A stretch of DNA of 64,000 bases. It comes from Microbacterium barkeri (GTDB taxonomy: Bacteria > Actinomycetota > Actinomycetes > Actinomycetales > Microbacteriaceae). Numbering within the stretch: the stretch's first letter is position 1; the number at the start of each line of letters is the position of its first letter. The stretch spans positions 124,001-188,000 of the forward strand of contig NZ_BSEJ01000007.1 in NCBI RefSeq assembly GCF_027921765.1. Reading direction: 5' to 3'. This document shows positions 1-8,842 of the stretch, piece by piece. The notes under the pieces were generated by a model, which saw only the letters and a program-made list of their open reading frames with translations, searched no databases and was not told where the DNA came from. Made by a program: the position numbers and the translations under genes.

Positions 1-171
1 CTCCTCGCTGCGGACCTCATCGACCGGCTCTACCTCATCGTCTGCCCCGAGATCTCCGGCGGCGGCGAGCGGCTGCTTGAGGACGGGCTCCCGTCGTCGT
101 CCTGGCGCCTGGTGCTGCACGAGGCCGGCGACCACGGGGAGCTCGCGCTCGTCTACGACCGAGCGCGCTGA
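1..171 (+). CDS. RibD C-terminal / dihydrofolate reductase family protein, 3' end only
   Basis: The first 57 codons in frame 1 are open and end in TGA at 169-171. The peptide starts LLAADLIDRLYLIVCPEISG and continues with a GGGERLL segment. This resembles the last strand-helix part of the RibD C-terminal / DHFR-like reductase fold, where a GxG turn is followed by a basic residue and two leucines. Such proteins are NAD(P)H-dependent reductases of pyrimidine or pterin-like substrates, and many actinobacterial paralogues have no known substrate. The start lies outside the window. It converges with the ThDP enzyme that follows, with only 4 bp between the two stop codons. Confidence 0.7.
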   Translation, partial: LLAADLIDRLYLIVCPEISGGGERLLEDGLPSSSWRLVLHEAGDHGELALVYDRAR

Positions 172-175
172 GGAC

Positions 176-1786
176 TCATCCGATCGCCATCGCACCCTGT
201 GGGATGTGGACGAGCCGGACGCCTCCGGCCTCGACCGCCTCGCCGATCGCGGTGCCGATGTCGCCCCGTCGCTCGACGCGCACGCCCCGCGCGCCGAAGG
301 CATCCGCGAGCGCAGCCCAGTCCGGCTGGACGAGATCGACGCCGATCGGCGCGATGCCCCGGTCGATCTCGTTCTGCCGGATCTCCGCGTAGCCGCCGTT
401 GTCGACGCACACGACGACGAGGTCGAGCCGCTGCTCGACCGCGGTCATGAGCTCGTTGACGCAGAACATGAGCGCGCCGTCGCCCAGGACGGCGACGACG
501 GGCCGCTCGGTCTGGGCGACCCGGGCGCCGATCGCGGCCGGGAGTCCGTATCCGAGCGTCGCGTAGGTCGGCGTGTAGAGCAGCGAATGCGGGCGCGCCT
601 GGCGGAGCACGTTCGCGAGCGCCATGTAGACGATCTGCGACGAGTCGCCTGCGACGACCGCGTCGTGGGGCAGGGCTCGCGCGATGGCCTCGGCGAGCGC
701 GACGGTCTCCGGGAGGGCCTCACGCGTCTCCGCGAGGATGGCCGCGCGCGCGTCGGCGAGGTCCGGCGCGGGGCGCGTCCGGATCGCGAGCTCGGCGAGC
801 AGCGCGTCGAGGACGGCCCGGCAGTCGCCCACGATCCCGACCGTCGCCTCGAGGTTCTTGTGCACCTGCGCGGCCGAGATGTCGATGCGGATGACCCGGC
901 CGCGTGCGGCGAGTGCGGGAGCCCACAGCTCGGCCTCGCCGAGCTTCGAGCCGAGCACGACGAGCACGTCTGCGTCCTCCGCGACCGCGCGCGCCGACGC
1001 GAGTCGCAGGTTCGAGCCGAGCGACAGGGGGTGGTGCTCGTCGACCGTCCCCTTGCCGTTGAGGGTCGTCAGCACCGGAGCGCCGAGGCGCTCGGCGAGC
1101 GCCGTCACCTGCGTCGCGGCGCGCGTGGCGCCCCCGCCGGCGACGATCACGGGGCGCCGGGCGCCCTCGAGAAGCGCGACAGCACGGGCGACGGCGGTCG
1201 CGTCCGGCCGTGCCGCCGGGCGGAGCTCGCGCGGCGCCCGTGCGGCGACCGGCACCTCGGCCGGCGCCTCGAGCACGTCGAGCGGGATCTCGATGTGCAC
1301 GGGGCGCGGCCGCGCCGTGCGGAAGAGCGCGAAGGCGTCGTGCACGGCGTCCACGGCCTCAGCCGCGCTCTCGACGCGGCGCGACCACTCCGCGATCGCA
1401 CCGACCATGGCGCTCGCATCCTTGGTCTCGTGGAGCGTGCCGACGTCGCGGAACTCGTCTCCGCGCGCGACCCCGGGCGACAGCACGAGCAGCGGGCGGG
1501 ACTCGCAGAACGCCGTGCCGATCGCGCTCATGGCGTTCTGCAGACCGGGCCCCGAGGTCGTGATGACGACGCCCGGCATCCCCGTCAGCTGCGCCCAGCC
1601 GTCCGCCCCGTAGCCCGAGCCCTGCTCATGGCGATTCGTGACGACGCGGATGCCGAGATCGGCCAGCGGGCGGTAGAGCTCGAGGTTGTGCGTGCCGGGG
1701 ATGCCGAAGACGGCCGTGACGCCGTAGGCGCGGATCGTCTCGAGCACCGCACGCCCCGCGGTGTCCGCGCCGTGCGCCCCGGTCAC
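176..1786 (-). CDS. ThDP-dependent decarboxylase, AruI / acetolactate synthase-like
   Basis: This 536-aa protein has the three-domain layout of the acetolactate synthase superfamily. The N-terminal pyrimidine-binding domain carries the catalytic Glu54 (RHEQGSGYGADG). A central transhydrogenase-like domain follows, then a ThDP-binding domain with GDGALMF near residue 435 ending in CVDNGG instead of the usual NN. The family includes 5-guanidino-2-oxopentanoate decarboxylase (AruI), which decarboxylates 2-ketoarginine. The nearby ureohydrolase makes that substrate plausible, but this is inference. I chose the GTG at 1786 because it overlaps the amidohydrolase stop as GTGA. It is the last gene of the MFS-amidohydrolase-decarboxylase operon. 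True biosynthetic acetolactate synthase is less likely, since no ilvN or ilvC is adjacent. Confidence 0.8.
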   Translation of the reverse strand: MTGAHGADTAGRAVLETIRAYGVTAVFGIPGTHNLELYRPLADLGIRVVTNRHEQGSGYGADGWAQLTGMPGVVITTSGPGLQNAMSAIGTAFCESRPLLVLSPGVARGDEFRDVGTLHETKDASAMVGAIAEWSRRVESAAEAVDAVHDAFALFRTARPRPVHIEIPLDVLEAPAEVPVAARAPRELRPAARPDATAVARAVALLEGARRPVIVAGGGATRAATQVTALAERLGAPVLTTLNGKGTVDEHHPLSLGSNLRLASARAVAEDADVLVVLGSKLGEAELWAPALAARGRVIRIDISAAQVHKNLEATVGIVGDCRAVLDALLAELAIRTRPAPDLADARAAILAETREALPETVALAEAIARALPHDAVVAGDSSQIVYMALANVLRQARPHSLLYTPTYATLGYGLPAAIGARVAQTERPVVAVLGDGALMFCVNELMTAVEQRLDLVVVCVDNGGYAEIRQNEIDRGIAPIGVDLVQPDWAALADAFGARGVRVERRGDIGTAIGEAVEAGGVRLVHIPQGAMAIG

Positions 1787-3462
1787 GAGCCGACCTCCGC
1801 GCGGTGACGGCGCTCGCCGCCGATCCACGTCTCCCTGACCCGGATGGCGGCGATGCGCTCGGGCTCGACCGCGAGCGGGTCTTCGCTCAGCACGGCGAAG
1901 TCCGCGCACTTCCCGACCTCGAGCGAGCCGAGATCGTCCTCCCGCCCGAGCGACACCGCACCTTCGTAGGTGTGGGCGCGCAGCGCCGCGCGCGCGGACA
2001 CGCACAGGTCGTCGGGGCCGAGACGGCACCCGCGCCGCGTCACCCGCGTCACGGCCGTCTGGATCGCCTCGAGCGGGATCGGCTCGGCGACCGGCGCATC
2101 CGACGAGATCGTGATCGGCACGCCGGCGGCCTCGAACTCGCCCAGCGGGTTGAACCGCTCCCCCGGGGTTCCGATGGCCTCCTCGACGCCCTCACCCCAG
2201 TTGTAGTAGTGCTGCGTCTGGTTCACCGGCCGGATGCCCGCTGCAGCCATCCGGCGGATCTGGTCGGCCGTCGGCAGGCCGCAGTGCTCGATCCGATGGC
2301 GGGCGTCGGGATCGGGGCGCTCGGCGAGCGCCGCCTCGATCGCCGACACGACCATCTCGATCGCGGTCGGCGACTGCGCATGCGTGGCGGTCTGCAGGCC
2401 CGCGGCGTGTGCGCGGCGGATGAGCTCTGCGTACTCGGCGGGCTCGTGGTAGAGCTGGCCCGTGCGGCACGGGTCGCCCACGTACCCGTCGGGGAAGTAC
2501 GCCGTCCATCCGCCGAGCGTGCCGTCGGCGTAGAGCTTGATGCCGGCGAAGCTCAGGTGCGCGTTGCCGAACGCGCCGACGAGCCCCATCTCGAGTGCCT
2601 CGTCGAGGAGGTGCGAGAGCAGGTACATCGACACGCGCAGCTCGAGCCGCCCGGCCTCGGCGAGGCGCAGGTACATGTCGAACTCGCGACGCGAGACCTG
2701 GGCGTCGCCGATCGCGGTCACACCGCCCTCGAGGAACCGGCGGGTCGCGACATCGAGCTGGCGCAGGTGCTCCTCCGGCTCGTCGGCGAGGTGGAAGTTC
2801 GGTCCGTGATGGCCGATCTTCACGCCGTGCACCCCGGTGAGGATGTTGCAGGCCGCGTCGGACAGCTCGCCCGTGAGCTCGCCGTCTGCGTCGCGGAAGA
2901 ACACGCCGCCCTCGGGGTCGGGCGTGCCGCGGTCGACGCCCGCGCGCTCGAGCGTCACGCTGTTGACGACGCCGCCGTGGCCCGAGGCGTTCATGAGGTA
3001 GACCTCGCGCTCGGTCGACACCTCGTCGAGCTCGAAGCGGGTCGGGTGACGGCGCTCGGCGAGGTTGCGGTGCTCGTACCCGTAGCCGCGGACGGGACGC
3101 CCCTCGGGGAGGCCCTCCGCCGCGGCGCGGAGCAGCGCGACGATCTCGGGGATGCTGCCCGCCTTCTCGGGCCCGCAGTCCACCCACGTCATCATCTGCC
3201 CGTACATGAGCGGATGCGCGTGCGCGTCGACGAAGCCCGGCACGACGACGCCGTCGCCGAGGTCGACGGTCTCCGGATCGAGGCCGAGCGCGTGCGCGGC
3301 CGCCGCGCAAGTCTCGCGGTCGCCGACGGCGAGGATCCGGCCGCGATCGATGAGCATCGCCGTCGCGGTCGTGTCGCGGGCGTCGACCGTGTGGATCGCA
3401 CGCGCGACGATCATCCGCGGCGCGGTCTGAGCGGGTCGGTCGAAGGGGGTCAGCTTCCTCAT
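1783..3462 (-). CDS. YtcJ-like metal-dependent amidohydrolase
   Basis: A 559-aa member of the amidohydrolase superfamily (Amidohydro_3 / YtcJ group). After a short N-terminal beta-sandwich segment comes the metal-binding HxH at 81-83 (VDAHAHPL). Later strands give the ATHAQ and RIEHCG histidine motifs, and the distal aspartate lies in ISSDAPV. The family hydrolyses C-N bonds such as N-formyl, N-acyl or ring amides, and the substrate here is unknown. The ATG at 3462 overlaps the upstream MFS stop as ATGA, while its own stop overlaps the next start as GTGA. All three genes are therefore probably translated in a coupled way. Being co-transcribed with a carboxylate-type transporter and a decarboxylase suggests it opens an imported nitrogenous compound. 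Confidence 0.85.
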   Translation of the reverse strand: MRKLTPFDRPAQTAPRMIVARAIHTVDARDTTATAMLIDRGRILAVGDRETCAAAAHALGLDPETVDLGDGVVVPGFVDAHAHPLMYGQMMTWVDCGPEKAGSIPEIVALLRAAAEGLPEGRPVRGYGYEHRNLAERRHPTRFELDEVSTEREVYLMNASGHGGVVNSVTLERAGVDRGTPDPEGGVFFRDADGELTGELSDAACNILTGVHGVKIGHHGPNFHLADEPEEHLRQLDVATRRFLEGGVTAIGDAQVSRREFDMYLRLAEAGRLELRVSMYLLSHLLDEALEMGLVGAFGNAHLSFAGIKLYADGTLGGWTAYFPDGYVGDPCRTGQLYHEPAEYAELIRRAHAAGLQTATHAQSPTAIEMVVSAIEAALAERPDPDARHRIEHCGLPTADQIRRMAAAGIRPVNQTQHYYNWGEGVEEAIGTPGERFNPLGEFEAAGVPITISSDAPVAEPIPLEAIQTAVTRVTRRGCRLGPDDLCVSARAALRAHTYEGAVSLGREDDLGSLEVGKCADFAVLSEDPLAVEPERIAAIRVRETWIGGERRHRAEVGS

Positions 3463-4781
3463 GGGAGTCGGTTCGTCCTCGTGTCGGTGCGGGGCGTGAA
3501 GGACGCCGTGACCGGCGCCTCGTCGGAGTGCTGGGGAGCGAGCCGCGTGCAGATGCCCGCGAGCACGGCCATCCCGGTGAACATCGCGATCACCGACCAG
3601 ACGCTGCCGGTCCACGCGATGAGCTGCGTCGCGAACCAGGGCGAGAACCCTGCCCAGACCGCCGCGCCCACGCCATAGGCGAGCGCGATCGACGTGTAGC
3701 GCGCCTGAGGGCGGAACATCTGCGCGAGGATCGCGGCGATCGGAGCGTACGTCGCGCTCATCGCGACGCGCACGAGCGAGGCCAGGAGGAAGACGGCCGG
3801 CTCGATCCGCCCCGGCATGACGAGCAGGAAGGGCGCGAACGTGAGCACGGAGGTGACCAGGCCGATGTACATGATGTTCTTGCGCCCCCAGCGGTCGCCC
3901 AGCCACGCGATGGGGAGCGTCACGAGGAACTCGACGAACGACGCCACGGTCATCGCGTCGAGGATCAGCTGCTCGCTGAGCGCGACCGTCTCGCCGGTCG
4001 CGTATGCCGTGGCGAACGTCGTCGCGAGGTAGTAGCCGCCGGTCGAGATCGGCAGCAGGCCGATGCCGAGGAGGATCGGCAGCCAGTTGGCACGCAGCGC
4101 GAACGCGAGCGGCATGGACTGCTTGCGCCCCTCGACCTTCGAGGCGAAGACCGGCGACTCCTCGACGCGGTAGCGGACCCACAGCCCCACCCCGATGAGC
4201 ACGATCGACGCGATGAACGGGATGCGCCATCCGCCGTCGATGATGAAGGTCTCGCCACCGCGCGACATGATCGCGAAGACGCCGGACGCGAGCAGCGCAC
4301 CGGCGGGGTTGCCGAGCTGCGTGAAGCCCCCGTAGAAGGTCTTCGACTTCTCGGGCGCGTGCTCGACGCTCATCAGGACGGCGCCGCCCCACTCGCCGCC
4401 GACGGCCAGCCCCTGCAGCGCGCGCAGGGCGATGAGGAGGATCGGCGCGGCGATGCCGATGTCGGCGTACGTCGGCAGGCAGCCGACGAGCACGGTCGCG
4501 ACGCCCATGAGGAGGAGGGTGATCACGAGGGAGACACGGCGGCCCAGCTTGTCTCCGATGTGGCCGAAGACGATGCCGCCCAGCGGACGGACGAGGAAGG
4601 CGACGGCGAACGTCGCGAAGGCGGCCGCTGTCTCGGCGAGCGGGTCGTCGCTTGGGAAGAACAGCGGTCCGAAGACGAGGGCGGCGGCGGTCGCGTAGAC
4701 GTAGAAGTCGTACCACTCGATCGTGGTGCCGACGAACGCGGCGAAGCCGGCGCGCCGCGCTCTGCTGTGCGTGGAAGTCAT
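3459..4781 (-). CDS. MFS metabolite:proton symporter (MHS family, ShiA/ProP-like)
   Basis: A 440-aa membrane protein with about 12 hydrophobic segments. The start TTIEWYDFYVYATAAALVF and the loop FGHIGDKLGRR are signatures of the metabolite:H+ symporter branch of the major facilitator superfamily. This branch includes shikimate, alpha-ketoglutarate and proline/betaine transporters. RALQGLAVGGEWGGA is the family's helix-4 motif. It would import a small organic acid or zwitterion with protons across the cytoplasmic membrane. It is the first gene of the three-gene operon and is divergent from the Lrp-type regulator at 4999, which probably controls it. An RBS-like GGAG lies just upstream of the ATG at 4781. 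Confidence 0.88.
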   Translation of the reverse strand: MTSTHSRARRAGFAAFVGTTIEWYDFYVYATAAALVFGPLFFPSDDPLAETAAAFATFAVAFLVRPLGGIVFGHIGDKLGRRVSLVITLLLMGVATVLVGCLPTYADIGIAAPILLIALRALQGLAVGGEWGGAVLMSVEHAPEKSKTFYGGFTQLGNPAGALLASGVFAIMSRGGETFIIDGGWRIPFIASIVLIGVGLWVRYRVEESPVFASKVEGRKQSMPLAFALRANWLPILLGIGLLPISTGGYYLATTFATAYATGETVALSEQLILDAMTVASFVEFLVTLPIAWLGDRWGRKNIMYIGLVTSVLTFAPFLLVMPGRIEPAVFLLASLVRVAMSATYAPIAAILAQMFRPQARYTSIALAYGVGAAVWAGFSPWFATQLIAWTGSVWSVIAMFTGMAVLAGICTRLAPQHSDEAPVTASFTPRTDTRTNRLP

Positions 4782-4998
4782 GGTGGCCGCTCCTTTGCGG
4801 GGGTATCGGGTTGCATCGGATGCTACGAGCGGCCGGCAGGCGGAGCAAGGCCAGAACTCCAGGAGAATCTCGCTGTCGCCGATGTTCCGATTCGAGGAAC
4901 GCGCAGATCCGCTCGCGGTGTCTCCTTGAATCGCGAGTAGACTTCACTTCTGCGCGCGTCGACGCGCGTTCCACGGAATCTCGCGGATCGGAGACGGG
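4782..4998. promoter_or_regulatory. Divergent promoter region between MFS operon and Lrp regulator, with GAATCTCG motifs
   Basis: This 217-bp divergent intergenic region holds a recurrent motif. GAATCTCG occurs at about 4869 and 4976, with a related GAATCGCGAG at about 4928. The first copy is followed by GCCGATGTTCCG. A similar arrangement, GAATCTCG then GCGATATCCG, occurs at about 8724, upstream of the ureohydrolase operon. A shared operator for the Lrp-type regulator is a reasonable inference. I could not define -35/-10 boxes with confidence. Confidence 0.4.
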
Positions 4999-5892
4999 AT
5001 GGACTTCGAAGCCGACCTCGTTCGGGCGCTGCAGGAGGACGGGCGTGCGAGCATCCACTCCCTCGCGCTGAGGCTCGGGCAGTCCCGCGCGGCCGTCTCG
5101 ACACGGCTCCGCGCGATGCTCGCCGACGGCACCGTGCGCGTCGTCGCCGCGGTCGATCCCGCCTTCCTCGGTCAGCACGTGCTCGCGCACGTCTCGGTGC
5201 GGGCCGATGGCTCCGTGCAGCCCATCGCCGAGCATCTGCGCGGGCTCCCCGAGACCGTGCTCGTCTCAGCCGTGGGCGGCTCGCACGATCTCGTCACCGA
5301 GGTGCGGGTCGGCTCCATGGCGACCCTCCACGAGCTGCTCGCGCGCATCCGCGGGCTCAGCGGCGTCGTGGACATCAGCACCCTGATCTACTCGACGGTC
5401 GTGAAGGGCTTCTTCGTCTCGGACTATCAGGGCGACCTCGTGATCGACGACATCGACATGTCCCTGATCGAGATGCTGCAGCGCGACGGCCGCATGAGCT
5501 ATCGCGCACTCGGCGAGGCGGTCCGCCTCTCCCCCTCCGCGGTCACGACGCGCGTGCAGCGCCTCATCGCGGGCGGTGTCATCAAGATCAGCGCCGTCGA
5601 GGCGCGGGGCCTTGCGCACCGGCAGCTGTCGATGGGGGTCGGGCTCAACCTCTCCGGGGAGGACGACGCCGTGATCGACGCGCTGCGCGAGTGGCGCGGC
5701 GTCGACTTCGCCGCTCGCACGCTGGGCCGCTTCGACGCGGTCGCGACGCTCGTGGAGCCGACGGCGGGCGCGCTGTACGCGAGCCTCGAACGACTCCGCA
5801 CGCTCCCTGGCGTCGCGCGGATGGAGTCGTGGCTGCACCTCGCGGTGCTCAAGGAGGACTACGCGCGGACGCTGCGGCCCGCCGCGCGCTGA
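4999..5892 (+). CDS. Lrp/AsnC family regulator with two tandem modules
   Basis: A 297-aa protein made of two AsnC-type halves. The first winged helix (about 1-55, LVRALQEDGRASIHSLALRL) is followed by a RAM-like ligand-binding segment with GGSHDLVTEV. A second HTH begins near 153 (IDMSLIEMLQRDGRMSYRAL), followed by a second RAM-like region with LGRFDAVATL. Ordinary Lrp proteins are about 150 aa, so this is a covalent duplication. Such regulators sense amino acids or their catabolites. It is divergent from the MFS-amidohydrolase-decarboxylase operon and its stop lies 4 bp from the convergent permease stop. ATG 4999 has GGAG about 9 bp upstream. It is likely the local regulator of both flanking operons. 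Confidence 0.88.
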   Translation: MDFEADLVRALQEDGRASIHSLALRLGQSRAAVSTRLRAMLADGTVRVVAAVDPAFLGQHVLAHVSVRADGSVQPIAEHLRGLPETVLVSAVGGSHDLVTEVRVGSMATLHELLARIRGLSGVVDISTLIYSTVVKGFFVSDYQGDLVIDDIDMSLIEMLQRDGRMSYRALGEAVRLSPSAVTTRVQRLIAGGVIKISAVEARGLAHRQLSMGVGLNLSGEDDAVIDALREWRGVDFAARTLGRFDAVATLVEPTAGALYASLERLRTLPGVARMESWLHLAVLKEDYARTLRPAAR

Positions 5893-5896
5893 GGCC

Positions 5897-7255
5897 TCAG
5901 CCCTCCAGCGACTGCTCGGCGAGGTGCACGCTGCGCTCGGCACGCGCGCGACGCCGGACGGGGAGCATCGGGACGAGGTACACCGCGAATGTCACGGCGA
6001 ACGCGGCGGCGGTCGCGCCGATCGGACTCGGCCAGACATAGGTGAGGAGGTAGGACACGAGCGCGCCGACGACCCAGGCGATGATCGCGATCGGGTTCAC
6101 CCCCTTCGCGAACCAGTAGCGGCCGCCCGAGCTGCGGAGGATGTCGGCGTTGTACGACCCGCGCCGGATGACGTAGTAGTCCACGATCATGATCGCGAAC
6201 ACCGGCACGAAGAACGCGCCGATGACCGTGAGGAACGTCGTGAACTGGTCGAGCAGCGCGAGCCACGTCGAGCCCGCGATCGAGAACGCGCCGAGGATGA
6301 GCGCGGTGGGGAGGAAGCGCGGCTGCCAGCCGGGCAGGGAGTTCATGACCGACGTCGTCATCCCGTACACGACCATCGTGTTCGTCGCCATGACCGAGAT
6401 GAAGATCACCACCGCGATCGGCGCCCCGAACGCCGTCACGAGCGCGGTCGGGTCGAACGGCGCCCCGTCGCCACCCGACAGGAGGATGTACGCGAATGCG
6501 GTCGCTCCGAGCGACATCGACACGATCGTCGAGGTCGCGTAGCCCGCGACCGAGCCGACGACGCCCGCACGCGAGGTCCGCGCGAGCCGGTTCACATCGG
6601 CCGACAGCACGGTCCACGAGATCGCCGTCGCGATGACCATGTCGAGCACGAACACGTGGGTGAGCTCGCCGGTCGGCTCGAGCGCGAAGTAGTCCGCCGG
6701 AGGGAACGCCGTGAACGCCTGCGCGAACATCCACCCGATGACGATGAGCATGAGCACCGCGAGCCACGGCTCGACCCGGGCGATGCCCTCGTGGCCGAAG
6801 ATCGCGAGGACGACGACGATCGCCTGGCACAGCACCGAGAACAGGACCGGGTTCGAGAAGCCCGTGAGCTGCGCGACGAGCGCGTCGACCGTCACCCCCG
6901 CGAGCATGGCCTGCACCCAGCTCCATCCCATGAGCACGAACACGTTCGCCGCGAGCGGCAGCAGGCTGCCGCGGGTGCCGAACGCGCCGCGTGTCAGCGC
7001 CATCGTCGGCAGGCCGGTGCGTGTGCCGATGTTGCCGACGGCCGCGAGCACGGCCACGCCCGCGAGCGTGCCGATCACGATCATGAGAAGCGCGCCGCCG
7101 TAGTCGATCCCTGGCACGAACAGCGTGCCTGTCAGAAGAGTCGTCACGACGAGGTTGGCGGCGAGCCAGATCATCCCGACACGCCGGACCGCGAGCGTGC
7201 CCGTGACGGGGCCGGTCGCGTCGGCGGGGGTCTCTCGACGGCGTTCGGATGACAT
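5897..7255 (-). CDS. NCS1 family permease (cytosine permease-like)
   Basis: A 452-aa polytopic membrane protein with about 12 predicted segments. The N-terminal TLLTGTLFVPGIDYGGALL and the NIGTRTGLPTMALTRGAFG stretch match the nucleobase:cation symporter-1 family (CodB and related cytosine, allantoin and hydantoin carriers). It would import a nitrogenous heterocycle or guanidino-like compound by cation symport; the substrate cannot be read from sequence. I chose ATG 7255 because GAGGAG lies about 8 bp upstream; a longer open frame upstream has no such site and reads as low-complexity shadow sequence. It is the third gene of the ureohydrolase operon, 22 bp after the NTF2-like gene. Confidence 0.85.
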   Translation of the reverse strand: MSSERRRETPADATGPVTGTLAVRRVGMIWLAANLVVTTLLTGTLFVPGIDYGGALLMIVIGTLAGVAVLAAVGNIGTRTGLPTMALTRGAFGTRGSLLPLAANVFVLMGWSWVQAMLAGVTVDALVAQLTGFSNPVLFSVLCQAIVVVLAIFGHEGIARVEPWLAVLMLIVIGWMFAQAFTAFPPADYFALEPTGELTHVFVLDMVIATAISWTVLSADVNRLARTSRAGVVGSVAGYATSTIVSMSLGATAFAYILLSGGDGAPFDPTALVTAFGAPIAVVIFISVMATNTMVVYGMTTSVMNSLPGWQPRFLPTALILGAFSIAGSTWLALLDQFTTFLTVIGAFFVPVFAIMIVDYYVIRRGSYNADILRSSGGRYWFAKGVNPIAIIAWVVGALVSYLLTYVWPSPIGATAAAFAVTFAVYLVPMLPVRRRARAERSVHLAEQSLEG

Positions 7256-7277
7256 CGGCGTCTCCTCGGGGTGCGGC

Positions 7278-7682
7278 TCAGTGGCCGGGAGGAAGGGGTG
7301 ACAGGTGCTCGTGGATCGCGACGAGGCGATCGCCGTCGACGCGGAAGACGATGCTCTCGCGCTCGCGGTACGCCTCCTCGCCGGCGCCGGTGTCGACCCG
7401 GGTCGCCACCGTGTGGCTGAAGACCGCACCGCCGGGGTAGGTCTGCACGAGCGCGTCCGACGACGCGCACGACAGCACGCGCCATCCCGATTCGGTCCAC
7501 GACCTCCACAGGATCTCGTACGACGCCCGGTCGTCGAGCCGCGCGGCCTCGGTGTGGAACACGAACGAGGCGTCGGGTGCGAAGCGCGCGAAGTAGCGCC
7601 GGGTGTCGGTCGCGGCGAACGCGTCGACGATGGCGGCGGCCGCCGCCGCGACCTCGTCCTCGCCGGGCGTGCGGACGCTCAT
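7278..7682 (-). CDS. NTF2-like / SnoaL-type small protein
   Basis: A 134-aa protein with the cone-like NTF2 fold signature. An N-terminal helix ([21 protein letters not shown]) precedes [13 protein letters not shown], followed by a WTESGW turn and strands ending [18 protein letters not shown]. The family includes ketosteroid isomerase-like enzymes, polyketide cyclases and small accessory subunits of amidase or hydrolase systems. A catalytic role is not visible. The ATG overlaps the ureohydrolase stop as ATGA. The strict operon position between a ureohydrolase and a permease suggests an accessory or downstream enzyme for the same substrate. Confidence 0.75.
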   Translation of the reverse strand: MSVRTPGEDEVAAAAAAIVDAFAATDTRRYFARFAPDASFVFHTEAARLDDRASYEILWRSWTESGWRVLSCASSDALVQTYPGGAVFSHTVATRVDTGAGEEAYRERESIVFRVDGDRLVAIHEHLSPLPPGH

Positions 7683-8626
7683 CGCTCGACCCGGGGCGCC
7701 ATCGCGCTGATGAGCTCGTACGCGACGTGCGACGCCGCGACGGCCGTGAGCTGCGCGTGGTCGTAGGCCGGCGCGACCTCGACGACGTCGGCTCCGACGA
7801 TGCGCTTGTCGGCGAGGGCGCGCAGGATGCGCAGGAGCTCGCGCGAGGTGAGGCCGCCGGCCTCGGGCGTCCCCGTGCCCGGGGCATGCGCGGGATCGAG
7901 CACGTCGATGTCGATCGAGATGTAGAGCGGCGCGTCGCCGATCCGGGTGCGGATCCGCTCGATCGCGCGCTCGACGCCGTCCTCCTCGATCTGCTCGCTC
8001 GTCACGATCGCGAAGCCGAGGCGCTCGTCGTCGACGAGGTCGGACTGCCCGTACAGGGGGCCGCGCGTTCCGACGTGCATGCTCGCGGTCTGGTCGATGA
8101 GCCCCTCCTCGCTCGCGCGACGGAAGGGCGTGCCGTGCGTGACGGGCGCGCCGAAGTAGGTGTCCCACGTGTCGAGGTGGGCGTCGAAGTGCAGCACCGC
8201 GACCGGTCCGTGGTCGCGCGCGACGGAGCGCAGAAGCGGAAGCGCGATCGTGTGGTCGCCGCCGATCGTCACGAGGCGCGTTCCTCCTGCGCGCAGCGCC
8301 GTCGCTGCTTCGTCGATCGCGCGGACCGCGTCGTCGATGTCGAACGGGTTCGCCGCGATGTCGCCCGCGTCGGCGACCTGCTGAGCGGCGAACGGCGAGA
8401 CGCCCTGCGCGGGATTGAACGGCCGCAGCAGACGGGACGCCTCGCGGACGTGAGCGGGACCGAACCGGGCGCCGGGGCGGTAGCTCACACCGCTGTCGAA
8501 CGGAACGCCCACGACGGCGATGTCGGCTCGGTCCACTTCGTCGATGCGCGGGAGGCGCGCGAAGGTGGCGATGCCCGCGAAGCGGGGGACGACGGATGCG
8601 TCGACGGGTCCGATGGGTTCGGTCAT
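7679..8626 (-). CDS. Agmatinase / guanidinobutyrase family ureohydrolase
   Basis: A 315-aa ureohydrolase with all Mn-binding motifs of the arginase superfamily: [21 protein letters not shown] and [22 protein letters not shown]. The enzymes hydrolyse the guanidino group to release urea. Family members act on agmatine, 4-guanidinobutyrate, 3-guanidinopropionate or related compounds, and sequence alone does not separate them. With a 2-ketoarginine-decarboxylase-like enzyme nearby, guanidinobutyrase (arginine transaminase pathway) is an attractive reading. ATG 8626 has GGAGG about 8 bp upstream. It is the first gene of the operon with the NTF2-like protein and the NCS1 permease. Confidence 0.88.
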   Translation of the reverse strand: MTEPIGPVDASVVPRFAGIATFARLPRIDEVDRADIAVVGVPFDSGVSYRPGARFGPAHVREASRLLRPFNPAQGVSPFAAQQVADAGDIAANPFDIDDAVRAIDEAATALRAGGTRLVTIGGDHTIALPLLRSVARDHGPVAVLHFDAHLDTWDTYFGAPVTHGTPFRRASEEGLIDQTASMHVGTRGPLYGQSDLVDDERLGFAIVTSEQIEEDGVERAIERIRTRIGDAPLYISIDIDVLDPAHAPGTGTPEAGGLTSRELLRILRALADKRIVGADVVEVAPAYDHAQLTAVAASHVAYELISAMAPRVER

Positions 8627-8676
8627 GGCGGGTCCTCCAGTGCGGGATCGCCTGGATCCTACGCACGCAGAGGATG

Positions 8677-8711
8677 GGCCCGCAAGCGCGGAAATCCAGC
8701 GCTTGCGGGCC
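8677..8711. promoter_or_regulatory. Perfect 13-bp inverted repeat upstream of the ureohydrolase operon
   Basis: GGCCCGCAAGCGC at 8677-8689 is the exact reverse complement of GCGCTTGCGGGCC at 8699-8711, with a 9-nt spacer. It lies 50-85 bp upstream of the ureohydrolase start. It could be an operator, a 5'-UTR RNA hairpin, or a terminator-like element for the facing gene. There is no T-tract, so intrinsic termination is the weakest option. Confidence 0.5.
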
Positions 8712-8842
8712 TCAGGAGAAGGAATCTCGGGCAGCTCCGGCGATATCCGCACGAGTGTCATGTTCAGCGCACCGGACGCTGGAGTTCTGCACCCGCCGAT
8801 CGCCATTCCCCCGATTCTCGGGAGCGGAGGCGGCGCGCCGAT

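Noticed and set aside
1783-5235. 1150-aa continuous minus-strand frame
   Set aside because: Only the downstream 559 codons encode the amidohydrolase; the rest is an off-frame reading of the MFS gene and the divergent promoter.
8626-8720. Guanidine (ykkC-type) riboswitch before the ureohydrolase
   Set aside because: I could not find the conserved ykkC core elements or the paired ACGR loops of mini-ykkC by eye; only a plain palindrome is seen.
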